Source: Erpobdella octoculata (taxonomy: Eukaryota; Annelida; Clitellata; Hirudinida; Erpobdellidae). From it: DNA of 64,000 nucleotides. The translations under genes were made by a program, and so were the position numbers. Shown one piece after another: positions 44,773 to 61,493 of this stretch. The stretch is from positions 17,466,977 through 17,530,976 of the forward strand of contig OZ022242.1 in the NCBI GenBank assembly GCA_963978895.1, given 5' to 3'. The number at the start of each line of letters is the position of its first letter. Position 1 is the stretch's first letter. The notes below the pieces were generated by a model, which worked only from the letters and a program-made list of their open reading frames with translations, was not told the DNA's origin and searched no databases.

Positions 44773-44978
44773 TTTTTTTTTTTTTTTTTTTATAATAGTT
44801 TATAGTCCTTTACACCAGGTGTTTTAAGACTAATGGCTGTATGTAGGGAGCACTTATGTACTTCCTGTCGTGGATCAGAATTTGATCTTTTTTACTTTTC
44901 CCTCCTCCTTTCTCCAGGCTTTGGACTGGCTCGCAATTAGCGAGGCGGAGTTCTTCTACCCAGATCACCTTACTTTTC
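44773..44978 (-). mobile_element. PolyA-tailed short retroelement A, copy 3, inserted in the LTR
   Basis: Flanked by a 10-bp target duplication ATAACGAATT (44763-44772 and 44979-44988). On the minus strand it ends in a run of about 15-18 A. The 5' part extends further than in copies 1 and 2, which suggests 5' truncation of a longer source element. Confidence 0.92.
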
Positions 44979-45027
44979 ATAACGAATTAACTCGTAGTAA
45001 CTTATACGATAGAAACGATATAACAAC

Positions 45028-45044
45028 TGGCGACGAGGATGGGA
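45028..45044 (+). promoter_or_regulatory. tRNA-Ser primer-binding site of the LTR element
   Basis: TGGCGACGAGGATGGGA, starting 3 bp after the 5' LTR, is complementary to the 3' end of metazoan tRNA-Ser(GCT) including its CCA. This would prime minus-strand DNA synthesis. Confidence 0.85.
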
Positions 45045-45057
45045 TATCCATCAACAG

Positions 45058-45800
45058 TTGTCTAAACAAAACGAAGTTTCATCGGCAATGGTCGAACGAA
45101 TATCAGCAGTCGAGATTAAACAATGGGACCCACTCACAACGGAATTTCTTTGTCGAATGGAAAAGTTCTCATACGATCCAGAAACGATAACCATTACGAC
45201 GTCTGGTTTCGTCGATTTTCCGATCACCTTGAGGACTATCCTAATTACTCAGAAGACCAAAAGAAACGATTACTAGTTTCTATGCTTGACACAGAAGCTT
45301 ACGAAACGTTAGCAAACCACACTCTACCTAGAACAGCTGGTGATTGTGATTGGGACGAATTGAACGACATCATGAAAAACTTGTTTGGCCCAAAGAAAAG
45401 TTTATTTCGACAAAGGTTTGAATGTTTTCAAATAACTTTCAAATTGGGTGAGGATATTGGTAGCTTTGCACGAAAATTAAATGCAATGTGTGAAAAGGCT
45501 CAACTCGGTAGAATAGATATAGAAACCCTTAAATGCTTACTATTCATCTTTGCACTGAAAGCTCCTGAATTAATGGAGTTTCGGCTTCATTTGTTGAGAA
45601 AATTAGATGAAGATCGAAAGATTACTCTTAACGACTTAGTACAGTAAAAGATGATGCTAAAGTACTCGAATTGATTCCAACTGAAATAAACAACATACGA
45701 TGCTACGAACGTAAAAAGCAAAGTGATTATCCACCGAGCCCATGACCAGTCTGTTTTGGCGATCATTGGAAGAAAGACTGTCCCTCACGTCAACAGCGTC
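45058..45800 (+). pseudogene. Gag of Gypsy-type LTR retrotransposon, frameshifted
   Basis: Capsid-like Gag is spread over two frames. The first (45058-45190) holds FLCRMEKFSYDPE. The second (about 45190-45647) holds VWFRRFSDHLEDY, RLLVSMLDTEAYETLANHTL, FGPKKSLFRQRFECF and ETLKCLLFIFALKAP. These resemble the Mag-type Gypsy Gag, in which a 'W..RYEDIF' region precedes an 'LL..L....Y' block. After the stop at 45645 a degenerate CCHC zinc knuckle (CFGDHWKKDCP) is visible near 45752. The frame change near 45190 and the loss of pol make it inactive. Confidence 0.82.
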
Positions 45801-45933
45801 GAGGAATCAGCTCATATGGGAACAATTCACCACCCTTCAGCCCAGACGGTAGTCGTTCGTCAACGTCAAGTTTCAACGTTGCTCTTGTATAAACGTAGTA
45901 ACTTCTTATAAGTAGAAACGATATAACAGATGT

Positions 45934-46379
45934 CATCTGTTGTCAACTGATCCCGCCTAAATGTTAGTAAAATTTAGTGAATTTATGGCATTTGAGCTCA
46001 ACCTTTGGACGGTTTATGATGTTCTGTATAGCAACCATTTTGTTGCACAATTGAATCCTCTTTAGTTAGTAAAATATGATAAATTGATAAAATTTCAACA
46101 CCAGGTTTTTTTATTTTTGTAGCAAAAATTAAAATTGAAAAACTCATTCCAGCAAAGACAATTGTGATTCCGACAAGGGTAAAAAAATTGAAAAAATTGA
46201 TGATGGTCATTCTAGAATTTCCATACTTAGAAGAAGACTTTCAAAAACTAACTTACAAAAACTAAACTGGTAAGAATTTGTTATTTGGTAACTGCTGAAA
46301 AAGCTCTGAATATTGCACTGAAAGAGCAATATAAAAAGTTAAAAGTTAAAAGTAGAATCATTTTTGAATGCCACTTACT
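45934..46379. other. AT-rich DNA, nothing recognised
   Basis: A 70-codon minus frame (45998-46210) contains one hydrophobic stretch but no recognisable family. Confidence 0.4.
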
Positions 46380-46684
46380 GAACAGACCAGCGCCACTTTA
46401 CAATGTTGGCAATTTGCAAATAAGACTAACGTCGTATGCGGTGTAAACACGGCACCACTAGCAGCCCCGCATACTATTCGCTTGCTCTACAAGCGCACAA
46501 AAGATTTTAACCCCAACCGAAGTTGGTACTCATTTATCGACCACTAAAGGATGAAAAGCTGAGTTGACGTGAGCACATGCGAGTTAGTTTCTTGCTCAAG
46601 GAAATACGCGCCCTGACCAGGAATCGATCCCGGGTCTTACGACTCTCAAAGCCGGTGTCTAAACCACTAGACCAACACGTCTCA
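46380..46684 (-). mobile_element. tRNA-derived SINE with conserved body
   Basis: On the minus strand the head reads TTGGTCTAGTGG (box A) and GGGATCGATTCC (box B), tRNA-Glu/Asp-like. A body follows with CTTGAGCAAGAAACTAACTC and ATAAATGAGTACC, sequences reminiscent of the conserved central domains of widespread metazoan SINEs. The exact domain name would need a library comparison. Confidence 0.75.
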
Positions 46685-46791
46685 AGGTTATCATTTTTTA
46701 TATTGAAAAAAACGCACGACTCTCAAAGCCGGTGTCTAAACCACTAGACCAACACGTCTCAAGGTTATCATTTTTTATATTGAAAAAACGC
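46639..46791. repeat. 77-bp tandem duplication of the SINE head and flank
   Basis: 46639-46715 and 46716-46791 are identical apart from one A. Each includes the box A half of the SINE plus 5' flank, so the duplication occurred after insertion and is recent. Confidence 0.95.
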
Positions 46792-47488
46792 AATTCATTT
46801 GTGTTTGTCGTTATCTGTTTCTTTCACGGTAGCAACTTGGAGTTTTTTGGTGAATTTACTTTAGTTAAAAACACATTTATAAACTCATCGACGGTAATGA
46901 CACTGAAGATATTGATGTTTTAACGTCAGACAAAATGTCAGACAGCATTACAAACATACTATGAAGGCCTACTGAATTAAAAAAACACAAACCCACACTT
47001 TTTTAACAAAAAAATTGATTTTTAATTTGAACTGCAGCAAGTAGCTAAAAATAGAAAGAGTTTTTTTTTCTCGGAACCATGGGTTTGGAAAATTAACACA
47101 AACCATCATCGAAAGATCTACTAGCTAGAAAAATACTTTTATGAAACTCTTTGAAACATTTTAAATTTTTTTTATTAAAAACTATTTTAAAATAAAAATA
47201 ATTAAAAAATGTTTATTTCAAATTGTGTATATGTCTTGGTTACGAAACCCGATCTCAATCCCAAAATCCCGGCAATACATATTCCTTAAGACAAATTTTC
47301 AATCCCGTTATCCCTGGATCCAAAAATTCCGAGATTTTTATCGCTAGTTTGGAACATGCATTCATTTTAAAAAAACAATAATAAAAACGGAACGTCAATA
47401 ATAAGCCAGAATTTAGCTGGCCCTTGCCACCGTTAAAAGTTGGCTATATAGAATTTATAGAATGAAAGAATAGTTACATATTATTTAG
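46792..47488. other. AT-rich DNA, nothing coding
   Basis: Contains the inverted CGGGATT-type cluster at 47240-47345. No gene. Confidence 0.45.
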
Positions 47489-47856
47489 CGAGGGGTTGAC
47501 CACTCAAAAAATCCCTCGTACACCCTTGGAATTTGCGCAAAAATTCCAAATAACGCATAAATTTTAAAAAAAAATCCAAAAGCGTAAAATTCCCAAAAAA
47601 ATCCAAAAAACCCAGAAAATTCCAAAAAATGTCAAATTACGCAAAAATTTTAAAATAATTCCAAAAAACGCAAAAATTCAAAATAAATTCAAAAATATTC
47701 AAAAATTCAAAAAAATCCTAAAAAAAAAATTTAAAAATTCTGAAAAATTCAAAAAAATATCCAAAAAACGCAAAAATTCCAAAATACGCAGAATATTTTT
47801 AGAATTTTGTAGAATTTTTGCTTTGTACACCCATTTGGAAAGTGGTCAACCTCTCG
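47489..47856. mobile_element. 368-bp hAT-like MITE with A-rich tandem core
   Basis: Terminal inverted repeats CGAGGGGTTGACCACT (left) and CGAGAGGTTGACCACT (right, inverted), 15 of 16 identical. The 8-bp flanking duplication is TTATTTAG (47481-47488) and GTATTTAG (47857-47864), one mismatch. The interior is a degenerate tandem array of an (acgcaaaaattccaaaa)-type unit. Short length, no open frame and an 8-bp duplication fit a non-autonomous hAT element. Confidence 0.85.
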
Positions 47857-50355
<2,499 letters not shown>

Positions 50356-51155
50356 TATAGTGATAATAATGATAAGTCCATTTATAAAGCCCCAGTAGCA
50401 AAGCTTCAGAGGCGCGAAGGATCGCGTCAAAATGCCTTTGAAAAAAGATGGGTCTTTAGGAGTTTTTTGAATGATGTCAGACATAGTGAAGATTTTATTG
50501 ATAGTGAAAGTGAGTTCCAGATGGCTGGAAAGCAATTTCTAAACAATTTATTGGTGAGTTTTGAACGGCTTACCAGTTGGAAAGTGAGACAGAGTTAGAA
50601 GAACGGAGCTGTTTATTGTTGGTCCTAATCGTGATGAGTTTGTCTAAGTAAGGTGGGTTGCTATTGCTGAGAGCTTTGTAGGTTAATAGAGCAATCTGGA
50701 AAATAATTCTGTATTTTATAGGAAGCCAATAAAGTTTGTGGATATGAGAAGAGAAGGAAGTGACCATAGATGAATAATTGGTGGTGACTTGGCGAGTTGA
50801 TTCTGGGCACGCTGAAGTTTAATTAAGCGAGTCGATAATATTTAGAGCAAAGAGTTGCAGTAGTCTAGTCTAGATGTGATTAGTGATTAAGCTGCCTGTG
50901 AGGGTGGTATCAATCTCAGCAGAGAGTAGAGGGCGTACGTGTTTTAGGGCCTGTATATGAAAGTAGCAGACTTTTATAGTCGAAGATATGTGGCTGTCGA
51001 TACGTAGATAATTATCGAGAGTGAAGCATAGCTCAATTTAACGTGAGAGGATATAGGAAGAGTGGCGCCAGCGATGTCTATTGAAGTTAATTCTTTGAAT
51101 TTATTGAATTGCTCGGGTGAGCCAAGGATGATTATCAAACTTCAGTCTTTTTTCT
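50356..51155 (-). pseudogene. CR1/L2-like reverse transcriptase C-terminal fragment
   Basis: On the minus strand, decayed thumb sequence (SIDIAGATLPISSHVKLL) is followed by an ITSRLDYCNSLL block, IKLQRAQNQLAK, then the clean frame 50767-50570 with HKLYWLPIKYRIIFQIALLTYKAL. The order matches the CR1/L2 C-terminal region. Several stops interrupt it. The 3' end carries the expanded (ATT)n tail. The sequence differs from the copies at 7.9, 13, 18.3 and 33.4 kb. Confidence 0.82.
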
Positions 51156-51399
51156 GATGAGATATTTTTTAGACAAATGTTTAACTTTGTACAAAAGTAA
51201 GAATACATATTCAACTAGGAGTCAAGCTTTTATAAATTATAAATAATTTAATTTTGCAACAGTTAACAGAAGTAAATAGTTTGTTGTTAACAAATATTAT
51301 TTATACAAGCAATTCTTTTCATTTCTCACATCATTAATTGATGATATGACGTGACGTGTGCGCTTTGGTGTGTAAATTGTCATTTGGGTATGCGGATTT

Positions 51400-52315
51400 T
51401 TTGTCAAAGGATGATTCATCAAGGGACTGTTCATCAAGGACTATTTATCAAGAGACTATTCATCAAGAGACTATTCATCAAAAGACTATTCATCAAGAGA
51501 ACGGTTCATCATAAGCACTATTCATCTAAAGACTATTCATCAAGATGACTATTCATCAAACTTTGAAGCCACTCCTCAAGATATTTTCAGCGTAAAGTAA
51601 TTTGATGTATTTTTAAAAGACAGTTCTTCATCTTTGATAAAAGAAATTTTAAACATATCAGTAATTTAAAAAAATAGTGATGGCAACCAGGGTTGTTAAT
51701 AAAAGAGCGGTACTTTTGGCTGACAAAATTGTTGATGACAGCGCCGCTAGGCCGTTACATTTTTTAGCTGTTCTCAGCGCTATTCGCTACCGCAACTTTT
51801 ATTAAAAAACAAAATAAGTTTTTTGTATCAATTAAATGATTTCCAATGTATTTAGTTTTTATTTGAAGTATGCATGAAATCTGAGTCTGGTTGATTTATC
51901 GACGAGCGTAAGCGTCTCTTTGAAATGTGGAACCTTTCCTGACCTCGCTAAAGCGTGCGTGTGCTTCTCTTTAAAGTGTGGCAGAAGTGGTATACCGGGT
52001 GTTAGTGATGTTTTGAGGTGTATAGTATCCGGCTGTTTGAGTGTGTATATACTTAAGATTTTGACGTTATTTCTTGTCCAGTTGTATTATTTACTGTATG
52101 TGACAAATAAAATTGATGTATATTACAGCCATGTTTTCTACAAACTTGTTGATTGCTCGAGGCATAAGTGTCAGATGAACAGTCCTTATGATGAACCGTC
52201 CTCTTGATGAATAGTCCTTTGATGAATAGTCTTTTGATGAATAGTCCTTTGATGAATAGTCCTTGATGAGCAGTCCTTTGATGAATTGTCCTTTGATGAA
52301 CAGTGCTTGATTTTG
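51400..52315. mobile_element. DNA transposon with inverted CTATTCATCAAAG arrays
   Basis: Left array 51410-51560: about ten units of (g)actattcatcaaga. Right array 52178-52310: about nine units of the reverse complement (ttgatgaatagtcc). They enclose about 620 bp with no recognisable transposase (a 95-codon frame at 51920-52207 lacks domains). The architecture is the same as at 26341-27613, with a different motif sharing the TTCATC core. Exact ends and target duplication could not be fixed. Confidence 0.72.
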
Positions 52316-52490
52316 GAGTTATTTATCTGTTTAATAATTAGAATAAAATTAATTATATCAATTCATTACCAATAAAATCGATGGGTGAATTCAGTGCTCA
52401 TGACTTATTAAAGTTACGGTCTTATGCTTTTTCAGTGCTCAGCAATGTTATAAAAACACTGTTTTCTTTTTAACACTCCATTAACACAAG

Positions 52491-52826
52491 CTATAATCCA
52501 ATTCTCTCTCTAATCAACACCCCAGAGGTCATCCATACAACTTGTACAAGGCTCCATCTACTGCCGACTGGGTGAAATATTGTATCATCAACAGGCAGTG
52601 ATGGGCAGTAACTAAAAATTAAGTTGTCATGTGCTGTACAGTCTGTATGATCGAGTAGTTCTTTTTTTGAGAATCTCTCATTTGGGTCTAGATAATTTAA
52701 TTTAAACTCTGGTATGAGCATAGTTGCCAAATTATAATAATCAGATTTAAAACTTCTTGGAAACGGGTTTCTAAACCATTTATAAGCACATAAATTAATG
52801 ACACCATTAATTTTTCTTTCATACAA
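52491..52826 (-). CDS. Unidentified 111-codon open frame
   Basis: A stop-free minus frame, long for such AT-rich DNA and with ordinary protein composition: YKWFRNPFPRSFKSDYYNLA, KKELLDHTDCTAHDNLIFSY, DDTIFHPVGSRWSLVQVVWM. I do not recognise a family. It lies head to head with the CR1/L2-like fragment that starts near 52800. It could be a host exon, a piece of another transposon, or chance; no strong splice sites are seen. Confidence 0.3.
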   Translation of the reverse strand: MYERKINGVINLCAYKWFRNPFPRSFKSDYYNLATMLIPEFKLNYLDPNERFSKKELLDHTDCTAHDNLIFSYCPSLPVDDTIFHPVGSRWSLVQVVWMTSGVLIRERIGL

Positions 52827-53745
52827 TTCAACTTGTATATAACTCCCTTAATAGTTGGAATGTATTGAACAAATATGCTGATGACATATATTTAATCATT
52901 CCAGCGGAGAACTTCAAACAGCTGTAAAATCGAGCTTGCAGGGATCAATCGCTGGTCGTTCGTAAATAATCTTCAACTCAACAGGAAGAAGTCGACTGAG
53001 ATAATTTTTTTCAGAAAGAACAGTCGGGTGATGGTTCCTGTACTTCCGGATATACCAAAAGTTAAAGTCATTAAAATTCTTGGTATCGTGGAGAAGGAAG
53101 ATCTTACCTTTAACGATCATATCAGTGAAATAATAAACTCGAGCGCCCAGTCTCTCCATTCCTTGCGAATACTGAAATCGCATGGGTTATCTAAGGAGTT
53201 GCTTCAGATAGTCTTCACGTCGCCTACACTGGCCAAAATTTTCTATTGCTCGGAAAAGGAAATATTGGAGAGGTTTTTGCGGAGATCAAAGCGTGCCGGT
53301 TTCTGTTCATCAAGCCTTTCGACGATTGCTGACCTGTGTCTAAAAGCTGATCGAAACCTGTTCTTATCTATAACATCCAATCCGGATCATGTCCTCTCTA
53401 AACTTCTGCCACCAATGATAAATCATGGTCATAATCTTCGCAAGAGGAAACATGATTTTTTTACTCCTTTGAATGCAACATCACTCTGCTAGTTTTGTTT
53501 GTAACTTTATTATTAGAATTCTATGACTCTTACTAACCTAACTTCTTTCTATTCTATTAGCTGATTCAATAACATTATTCTATTATTATTGTCTAGAATT
53601 AACTATTGCTAGTCATTATAATTAGCGGATTATTGTACGTTTGTTATAGACTTTCTTTCAATTTCTTGTTTTTTTACTTATTGGTTTATGATTTATGGAG
53701 TTCTGTCAGGTTTTTTCTTAAAACACGAATAAATAAATAAAAACG
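52800..53745 (+). pseudogene. Jockey/CR1-like reverse transcriptase C-terminal half
   Basis: From about 52835 the frame LVYNSLNSWNVLNKYADD contains the catalytic YADD box followed by IYLIIPAENF. A frame change leads to INRWSFVNNLQLNRKKSTEI, then the clean frame 53028-53492 with VKVIKILGIVEKEDLTFNDH, SLHSLRILKSHGL, LERFLRRSKRAGF, LCLKADRNLF, DHVLSKLLPP and HNLRKRKHDF. This 'FLRRAKRxGF...DHVLxxLLPP...LRxRxH' ending marks a Jockey/CR1-type lineage distinct from the others in the window. The 3' end carries a (TAAA)n tail at about 53730. Inactive because of frameshift and 5' truncation. Confidence 0.85.
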
Positions 53746-57212
<3,467 letters not shown>

Positions 57213-57712
57213 CAAAAATTTCAATAGACAATTTACTTTTAGATTATTTGTTTTCTGATAAAAAAATTGAATTACCCATAATAACTGCTATCGCTCATTC
57301 TTTGTCAAAATTATTTTTCGTAGTTTAACAAAATTGAATTTACGCGATGAGCTAATTATTCAATGTTAAGGCTGCATGTCGAGTTAACGTACCTAATTTA
57401 TATTTCCACCTCTAGTTAGTAAATCAGCTCTCATCCATATTCATTAGGACTAACCTTGTACACATTTTATGTAACGGAATTAAGAAGCCCTAATAGGTCT
57501 CGTGACACAAGTGTTTACTTAATTTGACGTTTGAAGCCTGTCATGACGAATTGATTTAATTAAAGTTGGTTGACCTGTATGACATGGCTGACTTGTAGTC
57601 TCTGCACCTTCAAGGTAGATAGAATGACATACTCAACTTTAATCGAATATGTTTATTAACCAGTTTTTTTAAATAGTAAAACAAAAAAACAAAATAATTG
57701 TTTTTTTTTATT
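57213..57712. other. AT-rich DNA, nothing recognised
   Basis: No gene, RNA or shared repeat recognised. Confidence 0.5.
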
Positions 57713-58030
57713 ATTATAACGTTCATATTAACTTGCAATGTTGTTTGTTTGTTTGTTTCAGCGCAAAAGTTGTTGTTGAATACACCGCGTCTCGTCCGAT
57801 CAACGAAGTTAAGCAACGTCGAGCTCGGTTAGTACTTCGATGGGCGACATTTTATACATTAATCCGTTTTAGATAAAAGAAAATAAATGAAAATTTATGT
57901 TCAAATGTTAGTTTATAAGAATTTTTTTAACACTAATAAGATATATAAAAAAACATTGTTTTAATTCAACGCTTGGAAACTAATGTACTTCGATGGGTGA
58001 CATTAAATACATTAATCCATTTTTAGATTT
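57713..58030 (+). repeat. 5S-rRNA-derived dispersed repeat, copy 2
   Basis: 57775-57848 aligns with 5S rRNA: gttgaatacacc, tctcgtccgatcaacgaagt, taagcaacgtcgagctcggt, tagtacttcgatgggcgac. Leader and trailer match copy 1 at 7185-7345. At about 57971-58025 a second, truncated 5S 3' piece (gtacttcgatgggtgac) occurs in the same orientation, so the unit is partly duplicated. Confidence 0.85.
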
Positions 58031-58164
58031 AAAAAAAAATTAAACATACAAATAATATTTAGATGTATGAAAAACAGCGCTCGTATATAGATAACGCCAC
58101 ACTCTCTTATCTTCCAAACGAAAAGTTTTGTTCAAAAAATGTTAATATGAACACTAATATTATT

Positions 58165-58425
58165 TGGCGTAATCCAATCCTTTCCGAATCGGACTGGAGC
58201 AGTTGGGCACTGATGTCTGCGCCGTCTGGTTGTGAACCATATGACTTTTGACATTTTAGGATTTAATTGAAAATGACTCGACTTCATCTACCAATCGACG
58301 TCATTCACACAGGTCGATCCTAGAGACGAGAGGTCAACAGCACGATGGGTTCGCAGTGACCGTAAAATTAGGTGTCATCTGCAGCCCAAGACTGGCTATA
58401 ATGTGATTAAGGTCAGAAATATTGT
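58165..58425 (-). pseudogene. CR1/L2-like internal fragment
   Basis: Nucleotide similarity to 8505-8785 of the larger element: gaatcggactggagcagttg, gcgccgtctggt, tcatctgcag. It covers the segment between the FYADD box and the thumb but is too decayed to translate. Confidence 0.75.
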
Positions 58426-58436
58426 TTGTGTGTGAG

Positions 58437-58600
58437 TCTGTTTGTCTTTTATAGAAATCTGAACCGCTGGAGCAATCTTGATGAAAGTTGGCGAGGTGCT
58501 AGCTCTCATACAGGGAAAGAAAGTTAAGAAGGTTTGGACTCCCTACTTCGATCCCCCGGCTCAGGAGGGCCAAAAAATCTATTTTACGTTTTATGGGCTA
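58437..58600 (+). repeat. Dispersed repeat B, copy 2
   Basis: Inverted relative to 7618-7763, starting gtgtgagtctgtttgtcttt. It leads directly into GC minisatellite locus 6. Confidence 0.75.
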
Positions 58601-58866
58601 AAAAAGTTAGGAAAGAATGGAAAAGAGAAAATAAGCGCGAGCGGGAACGGGAACGGGAGAGCAAGCGTGAGCGGGAACGGGAACGGGAGAGCAAGCGTGA
58701 GCGGGAACGGGAACGGGAGAGCAAGCGTGAGCGGGAACGGGAAAGCGACCGGGAACGGAAAAACGACCGGGAACGGGAAAGCAACCGGGAACGGGAAAGC
58801 GACCGAAAGCGGGAAAGCAAGCGAGGAAGAAAACGGGAGCACACGAGAAAAAAACGAGAACAAAAG
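58601..58866 (+). repeat. GC-rich 18-bp minisatellite family, locus 6
   Basis: Three near-perfect 36-bp double units (gagcgggaacgggaacggga then gagcaagcgt), followed by GGGAAAGCGACCGGGAAC-type units. Open frames of 90-130 codons on both strands are period artefacts. Confidence 0.9.
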
Positions 58867-59070
58867 TGAGCCGTAAAAAACGAGGTTTTCTCCACAAATT
58901 TCTTATATTTCAAGATATGCCTACTTTTCGCTTATTGTTAATTTTTTTTAAAACGAAAATTTTTAAATTAATTGGATGTCGGAAAGTTAGTTAATTTTTC
59001 ATTTCAAGGTTTGCAAACATTCAAGCAAGCAAAACCTGCAATGAAGTTAATATGAAGAATTTAAAAAAAT
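58867..59070 (+). repeat. Dispersed repeat E, copy 2, with flank
   Basis: 58975-59070 matches 29380-29500 closely (tttcaaggtttgcaaacatt, caagcaagc, aagttaatatgaagaattt). 58867-58974 shows nothing recognisable. Confidence 0.65.
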
Positions 59071-61493
59071 AAGCAGAAGGGCTTATTAAACAAAAAAAGA
59101 TAATTTGTTACCCTAGGCTTTGCAAAATAATGACTATGCTTTCAACATTGCATTATAATTAGTTGTTTTTTAACCCGTTAAGACCGATAATGCTGTAATG
59201 TTAAATAATGAAACACATTTAAGATTTGTGGTGTGTTAAAGTATCTAAAATTAAAAAAAGCATCAAAAATGTTTTTTACATTTATCACACTTTTTTTAGC
59301 ATGGGTCACCGGTGACCTAATTGGCCTTAAAGATAACATAAGTTGCTAGTGATCCATGCTGAAATAACGCATGCGTGGCTGTTGGATCATGCCAAATTTA
59401 GAAATAAATTTATTAAAAAATATTAATCACAAGACAATAGATCAGATATATTTTCAAAAAATATATTATTCAACTATGAAAATAATTAGAACAAGTCTTT
59501 TTGGTTAGACAGAAGTGATAAGTGATATACCGATAAAATCTGCAGTGGTCCTGAAGATGACAAATATGAATGAAAAAGCAGTAATATCTAGAACTGGAGA
59601 AAACAAGTTTACCAACATGAACAGATGATGATGTCATTAAAATTAATAGTAAAACTTCAAATCATTAAACGCGCAAAAGCTGTCCATCACAACTGGTTCA
59701 AAGCCAATCTTTAAACAGAAGTCACACCGGTGGATCTTTTGGATGCAAATTGTGTTGTTAATCTCAATATTTCCACAAATCGATTTTTAATTTGCTTTGG
59801 GTCGATGAAGTCATAAAACTCATAACAGAAATGTCGATTTTCTTTGAATACAGCTTTCATTTTTTATTTATTTGTATCCCATCATTATTATAAAAAATGC
59901 ATTTCGTACAACTGGTGGAACGCAAATGTGGCAAAATATAACTTTGGTCTAAATTAATTCAAACGTTGTCGTTTTGATTTTCTGCTTATTTTGTTTCACT
60001 GCATTTTCAAGAATAATGTTTTATAACATCTAATATTTTCAGGCGTACACTCACGACCTATCTGGTCTTGTTCATTTTGTTCAACTTGTGTTGTTTGAGG
60101 GGTGAGCTGAAAAAAGTTGTATACAAATGTTTATATGTCAAAAAAGTGGGTAGAAATATGATTGTATTAAAATAGTAATGAAATTTAATGAACCCGGTTT
60201 TGGTTATGATGCTCAGAACATAAATTCTAGTGTAAGTCATAGTAAAAGTACTAATGACTCTTTTGAACTATACAGTTTTTGGTTCACTATATTCAAACAC
60301 TTATAGACCTACCATGAAACAACTATACATGCTTATATGAAATAGTTTTCTATTTTTTTCCAAGTTTATCAGGTGACAAATGATGATTTACGGCTTGTAA
60401 AGGGTGTTTGGCAATTGCGTCTTATGCATCTATGTATTTGAGTGATTTTTGAAATTTTTATTTTACAATTAAAATGAAACGTAATTTTTTCAAAATATGT
60501 CACTAATTAGCTTAACTCGCCCCTGCTAATAGCACACCTTTGCGGCTCTACTACTTCGTCGTCGTTTTGTTGGTTTTAGAAGTTTTGGTACTGTCCGCCA
60601 TTTCTAGTTTTGTCTCCAGTATGAATTTTGTTTTATTTAATTTTTCCATTGTCGACTCTTGAAAAATTTTCCGTTTTAGTTCATGTTTATTGTTGTTTGT
60701 GACAAATTCAAGACGTCTAATAAAAATTTATTAACTGTCTTCAATTGCCTTCAACTCTAATAAAATACGTAGTTTTGCCAAAGTGACGTAGTCACGATAA
60801 AGTCACCACAATTGGCAACCACGACTACATCCTCAGCAGCCAGCATCCCCAGCTAGCCAAAGTGTTTTATTAGGCTGCCTTTTAGAAACAATTTTTTAAA
60901 ATGCGCTAAAAACCAGAAATTTGGTAATTTATTTGGCTATTTTGATTAGTTATTTTGAGTCGGATATCTGTTTGAAGGAAGTATCTTACTAAATATCTGC
61001 TATAAGGTAGCTTTCGATTATTATAAATAACCAGTGACATACATTTAAAATAAAACGTGTTATAGTGTTATATCAGCACAACGATTATCTTCGATGTTTT
61101 ACACTAAAATGCATATAAGCTTTTTTAATGAATTTTATCAACTTGATCTTGCGGTTCCAGCTGGCTTTTCATCTGCAAAATATTAAACCTTCCAAATTGT
61201 TTGAAAAATTCAACATTTACACCTGCCATATGTATACTGACGTTTATTGAAGGTAGAAAAATAAAATGGCAATTAAACGGTAATATAAACTGGGCTGAAA
61301 TAACGCACGCCTCTAATTGTCTAATTCAAAAAATATTTATTTGCGTTTCGCTAAATAAGCAAACAGGAAAATAATTGTTTTCGAATAAAATTATTTCCTA
61401 TAGCAATAAATCTATGCTGACATTTATAGCTGATGCTATGCACGTTATGATCGGTCGTTTTCATTTCCGTATTACACCATGTTCAGAAAGAAA
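59071..61493. other. AT-rich DNA, no gene recognised
   Basis: Contains a 14-bp perfect palindrome GGTCACCGGTGACC (59304-59317) and, at 59170, aacccgttaagaccgataat. Together these hint at a decayed transposon, but no transposase is readable. Short frame at 60058-60240 without domains. Confidence 0.45.

Larger units (their letters stand above)
44563..45928 (+). mobile_element. Gypsy-type LTR retrotransposon, internally deleted
   Basis: A 5-bp target duplication GATGT flanks the element (44558-44562 and 45929-45933). The 5' LTR starts TGTTAG (44563) and ends ATAACA (45025), with a SINE-like insertion inside it. The primer-binding site, gag sequence and a zinc-knuckle remnant follow. The right end keeps only about the last 35 bp of the 3' LTR (from about 45894). 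Protease, reverse transcriptase, RNase H and integrase are all deleted. Without the insertion the LTR would be about 247 bp. Confidence 0.88.

Noticed and set aside
45998..46210. Possible TM1 exon of the GPCR
   Set aside because: It has one hydrophobic segment but lacks the conserved TM1 Asn and any similarity to receptor N-termini, and it has no fitting donor site.
59160..59870. piggyBac-like transposon
   Set aside because: Only a short palindrome and a weak end-like sequence are seen; no readable transposase or TTAA-flanked pair of ends.
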